A DNA stretch of 64,000 nt. It comes from Cephalotus follicularis (lineage: Eukaryota > Streptophyta > Magnoliopsida > Oxalidales > Cephalotaceae). Location of the stretch: positions 155,100 through 219,099 of the forward strand of contig BDDD01001804.1 of assembly GCA_001972305.1 (NCBI GenBank). The letters run 5' to 3'. Shown here one piece after another: positions 32,807-43,054 of this stretch. How positions within the stretch are numbered: position 1 is the stretch's first letter; the number at the start of each line of letters is the position of its first letter. The position numbers and the translations under genes are program-made. The notes below the pieces were generated by a model. It was not told the DNA's origin. It made no database searches and saw nothing but the letters and a program-made list of their open reading frames with translations.

Positions 32807-33541
32807 TTAAGCTAAGAAAATAACCCAAGTAAACCTAGAGTAATCATCTACAATTACTAGGCCATATTGTTTACCACCAAGGCTTAAAGTTCTAGTTGGT
32901 CCAAACAAATCAATGTGCAATAGTTGTAAAACTCTAGTAGTAGAAACAACATTTTTAGCTTTAAAAGATGTTCTTGTTTGTTTGCCTTGTGCACAAGCAT
33001 CACACAATTTATCATTTTCAAATTTCATTTTTGGCAAACCAATTACTAAATATTTTCTTGAAAGTTTGGCAAGAACATCCATGCTAGCATGGCCTAATCT
33101 TCTATGCCAAAGCCATTTGTCATTTGTATTAGCATTAAAACAAACATCTTTTGAAAACATTTCTTTTAGATAAACAATATACACATTGCCTTGCCTATGA
33201 CCAACAAACTTCACATCATTGGTGCTAATGTCAATTATGTGACAACAAGAGGATTCAAAATTAATCTTAAATCCTATATCACAAAATTGGCTAACACTAA
33301 GAAAATTATGCTTAAGGCCTAAAACATAAGAGACATTTTCAATTAAAGTAAAAAATTTGTTACCTATTGAGCCAATACCAACAATTTTGGCCTTGTTGTT
33401 ATCTCCAAAGGTGACCTTTCCTCCATCAATTTCTTTAAGATCAATGAAGAGGCTTTTGTCACCCGTCATGTGCTTCGAGCATCCGCTATCCACGTACCAC
33501 GGTTGTTCCTCGTTGTGGTTGGCTTGCAAGCACTGTTCCAC
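32807..33541 (-). pseudogene. Co3 protease, pre-integrase and start of integrase
   Basis: A 244-residue segment. It opens with the aspartic protease, PWYVDSGCSKHMTGD. The GAG-pre-integrase HHCC finger follows (KWLWHRRLGHASMDVLAKLS and KLCDACAQGKQTRTSFKAKN). The integrase core begins with LHIDLFGPTRTLSLGGKQYG and LVIVDDYSRFTWVIFLA, including the first catalytic aspartate. It closes at a TAA (32807-32809). Downstream coding is in the same frame. Confidence 0.9.
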
Positions 33542-33749
33542 CTACAAAAATGTCAAAATATTTTGACCTTAGTACCCATTGTTTGTTGGGTCCTTTAGAG
33601 TTACATTTTGGACTAATTGTTCCCTTGGGAACCCAAACTTGTCTCAATGTAATTGGATTATGATTAGGTGATGGTCTAGTGTGTGAATGTGAGTGTGCAA
33701 TCCTTTTAAAGCATTTATTTCTAACATGTCCCATCTTAAATAAGTACAA
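33542..33749 (-). pseudogene. Co3 gag-protease linker, shifted frame
   Basis: A stretch read in a different frame from both neighbours, with KMGHVRNKCFKR (second zinc-knuckle remnant, GH and C) and QVWVPKGTISPKCNSKGPNK, a block usually found just before SIRE protease. Two frame changes, near 33740 and 33541, isolate it. Confidence 0.75.
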
Positions 33750-34213
33750 TGAGGTCTAGTTTTAGTATTCTTTAACTTAGCCTTAACCTCTAGAGGAGCA
33801 TAACCTATACCGGTTTTATCTAGGTATGATCTTTGACTACCTAGCATCTCCTCTAATTTCTTGCTACCTAAAGTGAATTTACTAAATGATTTTTCTAAAT
33901 TCACATTCTTTTCTTTTAGTGATTCTACTTCATTTTCTAAAGCAATGTCATTAGATGGAGTAGGTTTAGCAATGTCATTTTTCAAGAGACTAAGTTCACT
34001 TTTTAATTTCTCATTTTCAATTACTAGCAAGTCCTTCTCATTTTCAATGCTAACCATATTTTTCTTAAGAGATGAACATTGAGAACATTTCTTTTTAAAC
34101 TCTACTAGTAATTCATCAAAAGCAAATTGTAATTCACCAAAGGTATAAGAATCGTCAACCTCATTGTCGCTATCCTCGGTGTCGCTCAATGCCATGAAGC
34201 AAAGGTTGGCCAC
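33750..34213 (-). pseudogene. Co3 gag-pol linker with coiled coil
   Basis: An open segment (to 33644 in this frame) that starts MANLCFMALSDTEDSDNEVD. It continues as a long heptad-rich helix: LQFAFDELLVEFKKKCSQC, then IENEKLKSELSLLKNDIA and VESLKEKNVNLEKSFSKF. Such acidic-plus-coiled-coil linkers lie between gag and protease in SIRE-like elements. A TAG at 34277 separates it from gag in the same frame. Confidence 0.82.
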
Positions 34214-34276
34214 TTGTTCGGTGACTTCATCATCGGAAGAGTCATCATCACTTAAGTGCCAAGCTTTGAGGGCTTT

Positions 34277-34738
34277 CTACTTGAATAGTTTCTTCTTCTT
34301 CAATTGAGGACAATCCACTTTGATATGTCCTGGTTTGTTACATTCAAAGCATGTAGGAGGATCCATCTTGCTTCCCTCTCCCTTGTTGAAGTTCTTCTTT
34401 TGAAACCTTCTTGCTTTGTTCATCTTTGTGAATTTTGTGAAACGTTTCGCAAGGAGAACGTAGTCCTCTTCTTCAAGCTCCTCATCACTTGATACTTCTT
34501 CCTTGTGAATGCTCTTGAGGGCTATGTCCTTCCTTCTTTCCTCTTGCGGCTTTGTCTCCACAAGGTTGGCGGATTTCTTGTTCAATTTAACCTCATGAGT
34601 CATGAGGGAGCCAAGAAGTTCTTCAATCTCCATGGTCTTTAGATCCTTTGATTCTTCAATTGCCATGACTTTGGGTTCCCACTCATCATTGAGACACCCT
34701 AGCAATTTTCTCACAAGTTCGTCCTTTCCAAAAAACCT
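34277..34738 (-). pseudogene. Co3 gag, C-terminal part with zinc knuckle
   Basis: From the gag frame change near 34738 onwards: RFFGKDELVRKLLGCLNDEW, then EIEELLGSLMTHEVKLNKK. The CCHC knuckle CFECNKPGHIKVDC lies near the end. The frame is open upstream to 34804, but the first residues there are non-homologous. Confidence 0.85.
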
Positions 34739-35246
34739 TTCCAAGACCAAGTAAACCATTAGTAATATTAAGCAACCGATTATACAAATTCTTGATAGAT
34801 TCATTCAGTTGCATTTTGAACAATTCATAATCTATATTTAATAAAGCAAGTTTAGCATTCTTAACTTGCTGGGTACCCTCATGGGTAAGGATGAGCAATT
34901 TCCACACTTCATGTGCGGAAGTACATCTCCTAACGAGATTGTATTCGGTTTTATCTAGAGATACTAGCAAAATATTAAGGGCTTTATTGTCTATAGTCAA
35001 TTTCCTAAAATCATCCCCATCCCATTCGTCTTCCGATTTGGAAACGAGTTCATTTTTGTCATTTAATTTCGTAGGGATGTGAGGGCCATTTTTCACACTA
35101 AGCCAATTTCTAAAGTCTCTAGACTTAAGGTATATTTCCATACGACTTTTCCAATATGGAAAATCGTCACCACTAAAGAATGGTACCTTAAATTCGGAGA
35201 CATCGTCATTGTGTCTAGATTGGTTGTTCATGCTAGTTGAGGCCAT
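34736..35246 (-). pseudogene. Co3 gag, N-terminal part
   Basis: Starts at MASTSMNNQSRHNDD (35246), 45 bp after the PBS. VPFFSGDDFPYWKSRMEIYL is the retrotran_gag N-terminal signature. SAHEVWKLLILTHEGTQQVK and LNESIKNLYNRLLNITNGL follow, typical of UBN2-type copia gag. One frameshift near 34738 separates it from the rest of gag. Confidence 0.88.
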
Positions 35247-35290
35247 GATCTTTTACTCAAGATGTTAATCTTTGTAAAATGAGCACACTA

Positions 35291-35302
35291 TCTCTGATAC
35301 CA
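35291..35302 (-). other. Co3 primer binding site
   Basis: Minus strand TGGTATCAGAGA, initiator-Met tRNA type, two bases from the LTR end at 35305. Confidence 0.92.
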
Positions 35303-35851
35303 ATTGTAGGAAGTATAGAGGGGGGGTGAATAGACTTATAAAAATTAACTAGCAAAAATACCACAATCAATTTAAATTCAATCACACAAATGCAGAAATA
35401 TAAAGAGTGCAAGGTTGAGAGAGATTGCAAACAGATGTATAGTGGTTCGGAAAACCGCCTACGTCCACTCCCTAAGGCCTCCCCTTGAGTATTTCACTAG
35501 GTATGCCCCAATCCGGGCTTGAAACTCCAACTGAGCTTCAACAACATTCGCTCCAACCAAGCGAATACAAATTTTCTCCAACCGAGCAAAATAAGAGACA
35601 ACCTCTCTTGTTTATGTGTGAAAGTAGTGTTTAAAGATTACAAATTCGTAATGAATTTGTTTACAATTTCGCTCAATTTGAACAAAGCTCTTAGTGTATA
35701 GAAAATGTAAATTGCGAAGGCTTTGTAATGTGAGGATAGCTTTGATATGATCTCTTTTGATGTTTTGAAAGCTTGGAATTGTGCTTGAGTTGACTAGAAT
35801 GAATGTTCACTTTGATTGCAAGAGATGCCCCCAAGAATGCTCCACTTTGGC

Positions 35852-35858
35852 ATTTATA
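35852..35858 (-). promoter_or_regulatory. TATA box of Co3 5' LTR
   Basis: Minus strand TATAAAT within AAGTATAAATGCC, about 45 bp downstream (sense) of the nearest palindrome unit (core 35903). This places the palindrome array in the U3 promoter region of Co3. Confidence 0.68.
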
Positions 35859-35898
35859 CTTGTGCTCCAACGGATCTATTTTTGAAGTTCAGTTATAA

Positions 35899-36308
35899 TC
35901 TAGTCGGCTGGATATATACGGCAGTCAGCTGGATTTGATGGCGCGTATTTTGAATATAGCCGTTGGTGATGGACAGTCGGCTGCTTCCTCTGGGCAGTCG
36001 GCTGGTGGACCTGGCAGTCGACTGGTGCTCTGTTCCAGTCGGCTATTGGTGCTAGAAATGGAGTTTTCAGAAGTCACTGCCTGAAATTGCACAAATGTGG
36101 ACAGTCGGCTGGATTCACTGGCAATCGACTGGATCCCTTGGCAGTCGACTGGTGGCCTGCTTCAGTCGGCTATCTTGGACTGGCAGTCGACTTCTCCCCT
36201 GTGGTAGTCGGCTGGATCATGTGTTCCTGCAGTTTCTGGACTTGTTTGAAGAACCGGTCGGCTACTCAACTCATGGAAGTCGACTACTCATCCTTGGCAG
36301 TCGGTTGG
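35899..36308. repeat. Phased palindrome array in Co3 5' LTR (15 units)
   Basis: Cores at 35903, 35924, 35976, 35997, 36017, 36038, 36104, 36124, 36144, 36165, 36186, 36207, 36257, 36279 and 36300. Spacing within groups is 20-22 bp. Eight units carry GTCGGC, i.e. RCCGAC on the sense strand. Confidence 0.92.
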
Positions 36309-37353
36309 ATTGCCCTGTACCTGCAGAAATAGCCTTGGCACAACTTTGGACACAAAATCAAGTGAGTATATGAAGTTGTAACTCAGAGAATTATGCATAC
36401 AAGTGTTATACGTTTGTTAATCATCAAAATAACATATGTTAATACAATTAACGGGGTGGCAAAGGCCAACATTCTTTGAAGCTTTGTTCGTTATCTGAAG
36501 TTTGGAACGCCCTCGTTGACTACTTGTTTAGCAAGGTCAGTGTTCTCCTTGGTAAGTTAGTGTAACGATGTTCTCGTCGCACAGTAACGGTTGTGAGATT
36601 GAGGAAGGGTTTTGTTGTGGTTCTTATGCGTGAGTGTTCATGCATGTTCCTCGGAAGTTTGTGTTGATGGTTGTAGCTAAGCTTGTTGTGTGTTGATCTT
36701 GTGGAAGAAGATCTAGGCGCGGAGTCCTCACAGCAAGGAAGCTAGTCAGAGGTCTTGCATACTGTGAGTGGAATCTTTCCTTTCTATCAATTGATACTGA
36801 GAGTCTTGATGTTTAATACGACTTTTCCATGATACTATCTTTGACCAGGGTCATTTCTCCTATTGTCTTGTTGATTATTGCATGTTGATACTATTTTCTT
36901 TCGAACAAGGATGCTCTATAGCTGGGTTGGTGTGTTTTCCCCCTATTGTTATAGTATTTCAAGCTTCCTGATATCATGTGTTGTTCTTGGATACTGGTTA
37001 CTGGTATGCTCGGATATATGAGACTCATATTGGTTGGAAGAGGAGTGGGCGTTCGATCCCAATTCCATTCAGCAGTTGCATTGTCCATGATGGGCTGTTG
37101 GGTGTAACTGTGCCCGGGTTCCATACCTGGATCTGCTTGTTTCGTTGGTCTATGGAGAAATGTTGTGTGAGGGTAGCCGATGGATCCACTACTTCTTTGG
37201 TCAGCCATGATTGAGTGCTCGGACACGAGATTGCCGACCTGAGATGGTCTAAGTGGTGATTCGCTCACCTCTGGGTCGAAGTTATCCTCTGTCATTTCAA
37301 CAAGGGTGGAGCTGAGCGGTGATTCGCGGGCCCCTTGGTTGATGTTGTATTAT

Positions 37354-37562
37354 GTGATTTCCGACGAGGGAGTGCTTGTGTAGCCCCTTGATCGAAGTTC
37401 ATGTGGTGCAGTACTTGGAATTACGTGATTGCCGACGAGGGAGGGCTTGCATAGCCCCTCGATCAAGGTTCATGTAGTTTTGTACACCCAACGTGTGATT
37501 GTCGTCGAAGGAATGCTTGCGTAGCCCTTCCATCGATGTTCATACGGTGCTCTGGAAGTGGG
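37354..37562 (+). repeat. 70-71 bp tandem repeat in sG-A (3 copies)
   Basis: Copies start at 37354, 37425 and 37495 with GTGATT, then CCGACGAGGGAG, then TAGCCCCT(T/C)GATC and GTTCAT. LTR-Y has a 64-bp repeat of clearly similar content on the opposite strand. Confidence 0.85.
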
Positions 37563-39033
37563 TATCTATACGCGTATATGAGGGATGTGTACAATCCTGT
37601 AGCCCATGACCTCGCTGGTGTGGTCCCAGCGGAGCTGTTACTTGTGATTGTCGAGGTGGTTCCGGCAGTGGAAATGTGTGAGTATGATGTGTGTATGAAT
37701 GTGTGGCATGTGTGCATGTGGTTGATATAGTACCAGTAGTCCTCTGATCTGTTGTGATCCTTGGAGTCTTGATCATTGTCGATCCTCTGATATATGGCTC
37801 CTCGGCATATTATGCATCATTGCTATTCTTACCTTCTTTCACTGAGATTGGTCATTGAGTGTTACTCTGACGTTATTTCTCCTTGTTATCTTATATCCTT
37901 GGTCTATGCATATTCACCTCTTTAATTGTTTCATTGAGCAGTGTTATATCTTGTGTCCTTGGCCCAGTTGGGGCAGGGCACGAGTTGTTCGTCTAGCACC
38001 CTATGGTCGTGGTGTGCTCGAGAAGTTTCCTTACTCTCACTCACTAGTCAGTTGGACTAATCCTCTCTTAGTTTTTGTGCAGAGGAAGTAGGGGTTCAGA
38101 GTTCTTGAGATCTACCAAGTGAAAGCATGTTTTGGAAGAGGTAGACATTGGCGCAAGCACCTTAGGATGGCTCCTCGGCCATGTCCAACCTTCATGCATT
38201 TTGGAAAATTTTGGGGTATTTTGGGGGTTTTGTATAGATTCTTTTTGTTATTCTTGGAAATCCTTGAGCCCTGTAAACTTCATAACCTTTAATGTATATC
38301 ACCTATGGCTTTTATGTGTTTCGTTTGCTTGTGGATGCTCGGTATTTTCATGTTTATGCGTAGTGATGTATATGAGATCCTTGGGATGTTTTATGATGTT
38401 GTTATGTTCCCTGTAGCTGTAACCCCATGATGCCAGAGGACACGACAAGTCCTCCTCGACTTAGGTTAGATCTCCTCAGTCTTTAGCAAACAAAATCCCT
38501 AGGTAAAGGTAGTGTAGTTTTGGGAACCTTGTCCTCGGACATAAGGTGCCCTCGGACGTAGGTCGCAGACGTTAAGTGATAGTTGACCTTTCCTTAGTTT
38601 TGACCGACCTCCTGACCCCCGACCAATAAAATTCCTTGAGATGTTTTGATGTCTGACCCTACGCCGACCTCTGGAGTGCTCGGGGGTTGTGTGTTCCCAG
38701 CCACTTCTTTGGGTGTTTGGGGGACCTCGTGTTGTTGTCCTCCGCAACGCATTTGTTCTCGAATCCTAGAGTTGATCTTGGGCTTAAGGCTTAGTCATAC
38801 GTTGTCGTTTCTTGTGCTCGGGCGTTGCTTTGTTTTAATGCCTTAGAGTACGTGGTCGTCTGGGGAGCTCGGACAGCTGTCCTTTGCAACGTGTTTCCAC
38901 GTCTAATCTCATAGCTTAGAAGGTCAGACTTTCGAGTTGGAGTTTTGGTGTTTGAGGTTGAGGATCTGGGTGGTGGATCCTTCTTCCTGGCACGGCTGTG
39001 TCCCCGGGTGTTGTTTCGGAACAGGGCGTGTCA

Positions 39034-39777
39034 ATTGGCCCCATCATATTAGAGGGGCCCCTCTATGATGAACCATCGATATCTGAACACTTCCTTCATA
39101 TCACTGCTCTTACCCTAGCCAGGGATTTCTTCCAATGACCAATCAATATGAGCATCTTTCATTTTTACTAGGAGCAATGGATTCAATCTTGCTCACTCAC
39201 CTATCTCTATCATAAACATGCCATGCCCAACCAATACCTGTATACTCCCCATGGTTAGGGAACATATGTAAGCATTGTTAAAGTATAGCACAGGATTCAA
39301 GCGGTGGCTCATGTCTAAGGACCACTATTGCGCTGCTGCTATCAGGAATGTCCGTTTGACGCACAATAAAAATTCCATATGGGCATCCCATCTTGCGAGT
39401 CAGCTTTAGTGAACTCATTCACCCATGTGTATTGTCCTTTTCTCCACCAGATGACTTATCAGATCAATCACCCTCTAAATGAGCTGGCATACTACATGCT
39501 GCTCTCATTGGATTGAGTATGCCCTGAGTACTTAATCCTATGACCAGGAAGATTCAAGAATAAAGCTTACCGAGATTCCAATTCTCACTTCTTGATCTCA
39601 TCAAGAATTTGGTTCCTCCAGCTTTAATCTCAGGACATTGAAATATTAATACGCACATTAATACATTAAATGAACTCATATCCATTGATAACATATTATA
39701 CATTTTATTGAATATAATTAAAGATAAGTTTACATATTACAAGATATGACAACGATTTGCAAAACTTATCTCTAACA
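39034..39777 (-). repeat. Co1 5' LTR, distal part
   Basis: ATTGGCCCCATCATATT to CTCTAACA; matches 16126-16877. It is separated from its other half by sG-A, Co3 and sG-B. Confidence 0.92.
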
Positions 39778-39942
39778 CCGGCACACTGAAACTCTAACGG
39801 AATAAACCTGAAAACAACAATAAGTATGCATAACACATACAAATAGAACAAGTATAAAATACTTCAGTCCATCAAATACAAATAGGTACGTAAAGTACCG
39901 AGCATACAATAAATATAATATAGATAAGTTTGGGTCATTACA
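39778..39942 (-). mobile_element. LTR-X, terminal segment
   Basis: Continues LTR-X after Co1 and ends GGGTCATTACA; the minus strand starts TGTAATGACCC like the sG-A LTR. The matching target duplication (expected TATGC-like) would lie outside the window. Confidence 0.55.
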
Positions 39943-39981
39943 TATGCCATGGTAGTCGGTGGTCAAGCTTGGCTTGTGTGG
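39943..39981. other. Short spacer between LTR-X and Co2
   Basis: 39 bp ending in the Co2 target copy TGTGG (39977-39981). Probably pre-insertion sequence continuous with 51050 onward. Confidence 0.5.
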
Positions 39982-40207
39982 TGTTATAATCATTATATTA
40001 GATTGTAATATTAAGAATACAGGATGTGACCGTTAGTCATAATTATTACATTTTGAAGTTGTTAAGAAACAAGATAACTGTTAACAAGGGTTTCTTATGT
40101 ATTGATTGGTTAACAAATGTTATGTTAGATGTCAACAATTGTAATGCTATGAACAATTACAACTTTATAAAGTGAAAGGATAGTTAACAAGTGAGACTCT
40201 TTATGAA

Positions 40208-40440
40208 AGGTCATAACATTTACAATGAAAACATATGACTTTATAAAGAGATACAATTGTAATGGACATACATGACTTTTTATGAAAGGTCATAACCATT
40301 AAAATGAAAACATAGAACTTTATAAAGCGATGTAATTGTAATGCATACATGACATTTTATGAAATGTCATAAACTTTAAAATGAAAATATATGACTTTAT
40401 AAAGAGATGTAATTGTAATGGACATACATGACTTTACAAA
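40208..40440 (+). repeat. About 78-bp tandem repeat in Co2 LTR (3 copies)
   Basis: Copies start with (A)GGTCATAA or ATGTCATAA, then AAAATGAAAACATATGACTTTA and GTAATTGTAATG..CATACATGAC. They end just upstream of the TATA box, so they could be promoter repeats. The 3' LTR has fewer copies. Confidence 0.8.
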
Positions 40441-40460
40441 GAGATGTAATGGTTCACTTC

Positions 40461-40468
40461 TATAAATA
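40461..40468 (+). promoter_or_regulatory. TATA box of Co2 LTR
   Basis: TATAAATA followed by GAGCAGTCGTCC, about 260 bp before the LTR end. The 3' LTR keeps CATAAATAGAG at the same place (near 50787). Confidence 0.65.
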
Positions 40469-40752
40469 GAGCAGTCGTCCACATATGTGATATACTATAT
40501 TCACATTATTTTCTTCCTAGTTACTTCAGTTTCTATAAAGTTTGTGAAAGGGTTTTGAGGAAATTCTTCAGAATTGTTGTCTGCAAAATTTCATCAAGGC
40601 ATTGTTGTATCTTAGAGGATTTTTGCATTAATCCCATCACCAATGGTGTAGGGCAAATAAATTCTTAAAAAAAGTGATTTATCATGCCTCAAAATTCGAT
40701 TCTACATCTTGTTTTTACTAACAATTTTAAGGATTTAATCTCGTCTGCAACA

Positions 40753-41640
40753 ATGGAGTCAAACTCAATCAAAGTGATGAACCAGGATATGGAAAAACTA
40801 GACAGGTTTGATGGCAACAATTTAGCATGCCAGCAGGGGAATATGATGTTTCTCCCTACTGCATTAAAATTTTCATACATACTCAATCCTAATTTGGAAC
40901 CAATTGAGGATCCCAATCCTACTGCGGAAGGCGTTCCACCAAGTGCAGAAGATATTGAGAGGATTATAAGGAGAAGCAAAGGAGTGAAGAAGATGAACTT
41001 CTCTGTCGTGGTCATATTCTTAACACCCTATTGGAAAAGTTGTATGATCTGCTTACTGAGATGAAGACCGCAAGGGATATTTAGACTGCTCTTGAATTTA
41101 AACACAAGACAGAAGAATAAGGTACTAGTAAATATCTCATTGCCAAGTATTTTGATTTTAAGACGGTCAATACAAAACTTGTTCTTAAACAAGTCCATGA
41201 ATTGCAAGTGACTGTTGATAAGATTTGTGCCCTAAAAATTGATCTTCCTGACACTTTCCAAGTTGGTGCTATTATAGCCAAATAGCATCCTTCCTGGAAG
41301 GAGTGCGGAAAGAAATTTTTACATAAATATGAATATATTAGTTAGGAGCAAATTCAAAAACACTTGCGTATTGAAGAGAAACCATGAATTTGTGATGGCA
41401 AGAATTATGCTCCAAACGTGTCTAAGGTTATTTTGCTTGAAGGGCAAGATTCTAAAGCAAAGAGGAACTTGCAATGTTTGAAGCCAAAATTTGGATAGAA
41501 ATTCAAGAAACAGAAGAAGAAAGGAGGTTGCTATGTTTGTGTAAAAAAAGTGGGATTATGCCAAAAAAATGCAAGCATCACAAAATCACAAACAATGATG
41601 CAAAAGAGAGTGCCAACATAGTCGAAGGAAATCTGGTCGC
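40753..41640 (+). pseudogene. Co2 gag
   Basis: Start at ATGGAGTCAAAC, 30 bp after the LTR. EKLDRFDGNNLACQQGNMMF then LPTALKFSYILNPNLEP is a copia gag N-terminus. The frame breaks near 41060 and resumes with TSKYLIAKYFDFKTVNTKLV and QVHELQVTVDKI. A degraded zinc knuckle starting CYVCVKK lies near 41531. At least three stops or shifts. Confidence 0.8.
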
Positions 41641-41654
41641 CATGATTTTCTGAG

Positions 41655-41864
41655 GTGAATTTGGCCATCATCAAATCTGGTTGGTGCCTAAACTCTAGTG
41701 CAACAGTACATGTTTGCAAGAATAAATTGGATTTCAAACATTTTGATGGAGTTGTTGACATTGATGTTCAAGAAATGCTGATGGGAAACGGTACTCTTGC
41801 TAAAGTTGCTGGAAAAGGGACCGTTCAATTAAATTTTACTTCGAGCAAAGAGCTTCCCTTTTAA
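41655..41864 (+). pseudogene. Co2 protease, active site mutated
   Basis: SGWCLNSSATVHVCKNKLDF aligns with the copia protease start where a DSGA motif is normal. Here it reads NSSA: both the catalytic aspartate and the glycine are replaced, each by a G to A change. VLMGNG-like and TVQLNFTSSKEL blocks follow. Confidence 0.82.
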
Positions 41865-42275
41865 TGTCCTTTATGTACCTGAAATTATGAAGAATTTAAT
41901 TTCTATCAACTTGCTTTTCAAGAAAGGATTTCTGTAGCTTTTTAGTCAGACAATGTTATCCTGTCTAAGGGTGGGATGTTTGTGGGTAAGGGTTACTCCT
42001 TTGATGGAATGTATCAACTATCTATTAACAACAATAATACCACAGTTTTTATTGATATGCTTGAATTATCTTACATTTGGCATGATAGATTAGCACATTT
42101 AAATTTTTGATATTTAAATAATATGAAAAAGTTAGACTTAATTAATTTTAATGATGGACTTGATAAATGTGAAATTTCTGTAAACTCGAAATTTGTTAAG
42201 AGAAAATTTCCAATGGTTAAAAGAGATACAAACATCTTAGATTTATGACACTCCGATATATATCAATTTAATGGC
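41865..42275 (+). pseudogene. Co2 pre-integrase region
   Basis: Fragments in changing frames: VPEIMKNLISINLLFKKGF, then YIWHDRLAHLNF (H of the zinc finger) and NNMKKLDLINFNDGLDKC. Equivalent to the GAG-pre-integrase domain. Several stops. Confidence 0.75.
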
Positions 42276-42760
42276 ATGCTAACTCGTGGTGGTAATATAT
42301 ACTTTATTAGATTTATTGATGATTGTAGTAGATACACATATTTTTATCTTCTTAAAATAAAAGATGAAGCATTCTCCATGTTCAAGAAATACAAAGAGGA
42401 GGTAGAGAATCAAATAGGAAAGAAAATCAAAGTTCTACATTCAGATGCAGGCGGAGAATATTTTTTAAATGACTTTACTTTATTTTGTGAGGGACATGGC
42501 ATTGTACACCAAACTTCAGCACCTTATACACCGCAACAAAATGGCCTAGCTGAAAGAAAAAATCAATTTTTAGGTGATATGATTAATTGCATGCTTGTTC
42601 ATGCAAAGTTACCCACGAATATATGGGGTGAGGCTTTATTGACAACGTGATACATTCATAATCGGGTACCATAAAAAATAAATAATTTAAGCCACTACAA
42701 ATTATGGAAAGGAATAAAACCTAATTTATCATATCTTAAAGTGTGGGGGTGTTCGACTAA
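42276..42760 (+). pseudogene. Co2 integrase core
   Basis: Open part 42276-42650 (124 residues): NIYFIRFIDDCSRYTYFYLL (first aspartate region), KIKVLHSDAGGEYFLNDF (second aspartate) and TSAPYTPQQNGLAERKNQFL (glutamate). After a stop the frame goes on to SYLKVWGCS, where sG-C is inserted (target ACTAA). Confidence 0.88.
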
Positions 42761-43054
42761 TGTAACGCCCCTAAATTCCATAAATAATTATTATGAAATT
42801 GGTGCGTGTACGATCGTGATAAAACCGATAGAGGCCCGGAGTGATAAAAATGCATTACTCATTTAAGCCGTAATTACATTGGCCAAAATGACTAATAAAG
42901 CCTATTTTTAATGCGCGACAGTAAAGCCCAATGTTTGAAATATTATTGCAATTATTTTGGTGGCTGTTCGGATAATTTATATAGCGATTCGCGGAAAAAT
43001 CGGGACCCAGACCTTAGTATTTTACCAGGAAATACTAAGGAGGAAGCAAGGTTA

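Larger units (their letters stand above)
24222..36471 (-). mobile_element. Co3: SIRE/Maximus-like Ty1/copia element with third ORF
   Basis: LTRs 24222-25409 and 35305-36471 begin TGTAGGAAGT and end (C/T)AACA. Flanks TTCTC (24217-24221) and TTCTT (36472-36476) form a near-perfect TSD. Minus-strand order: PBS, gag with zinc knuckle, a coiled-coil linker, protease, integrase, RT, RNase H, a spacer with palindromes, an extra ORF, repeated polypurine tracts, 3' LTR. This architecture, with an additional ORF and several PPT-like runs, fits the SIRE/Maximus lineage. Protease to RNase H is one frame with three stops. Gag carries frameshifts. sG-B inserted at the end of the third ORF. Confidence 0.93.
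35305..36471 (-). repeat. Co3 5' LTR
   Basis: 1167 bp, TGTAGGAAGT to GGCCAACA. Compared with the 3' LTR it lacks the last palindrome unit and differs by scattered substitutions. Confidence 0.95.
23930..39033 (+). mobile_element. sG-A: solo gypsy LTR, split by Co3
   Basis: Parts 23930-24221 and 36472-39033 form one LTR of about 2.85 kb, starting TGTAATGACCCG and ending GGGCGTGTCA, flanked by the perfect duplication ATTGG (23925-23929 and 39034-39038). The ends and plus orientation fit a Tekay-like LTR. There is no internal region, so it is a solo LTR left by LTR-LTR recombination. It contains a 70-bp tandem repeat (37354-37562) but no GTCGAC palindrome cluster. Co3 inserted 292 bp from its start. 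Confidence 0.9.
12909..39777 (-). mobile_element. Co1: Ty1/copia element with nested insertions in both LTRs
   Basis: LTRs start TGTTGAATGG/TGTTGGAATGG and end CTCTAACA; flanks are CCGAC (12904-12908) and CCGGC (39778-39782), a 5-bp duplication with one mismatch. Minus-strand order: 5' LTR, PBS at 22984-22995, a 2.3-kb leader, gag, protease, integrase, RT, RNase H, 3' LTR. Integrase before RT marks Ty1/copia. LTRs of about 1.7 kb after removing insertions and the gag sequence suggest an Angela-like lineage, tentatively. Every coding part is broken by stops or frameshifts. Both LTRs were later hit at the same ATTGG target. Confidence 0.92.
39982..40723 (+). repeat. Co2 5' LTR
   Basis: 742 bp, matches 48306-48620 plus 50693-51049. 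It contains a 78-bp tandem repeat followed by a TATA box. Confidence 0.93.

Noticed and set aside
33861-34082. Plus-strand frames overlapping Co1, Co3 and Gy2 coding
   Set aside because: Shadows of the minus-strand gag-pol frames; no family motif.
36891-37295. 134-residue minus-strand frame in sG-A
   Set aside because: Lies within a solo LTR with no coding similarity; opposite-strand frames of similar length also exist.
40724-40750. Primer binding site for Co2
   Set aside because: The bases after the 5' LTR do not resemble TGGTATCAGAGC or another tRNA end that I recognise.
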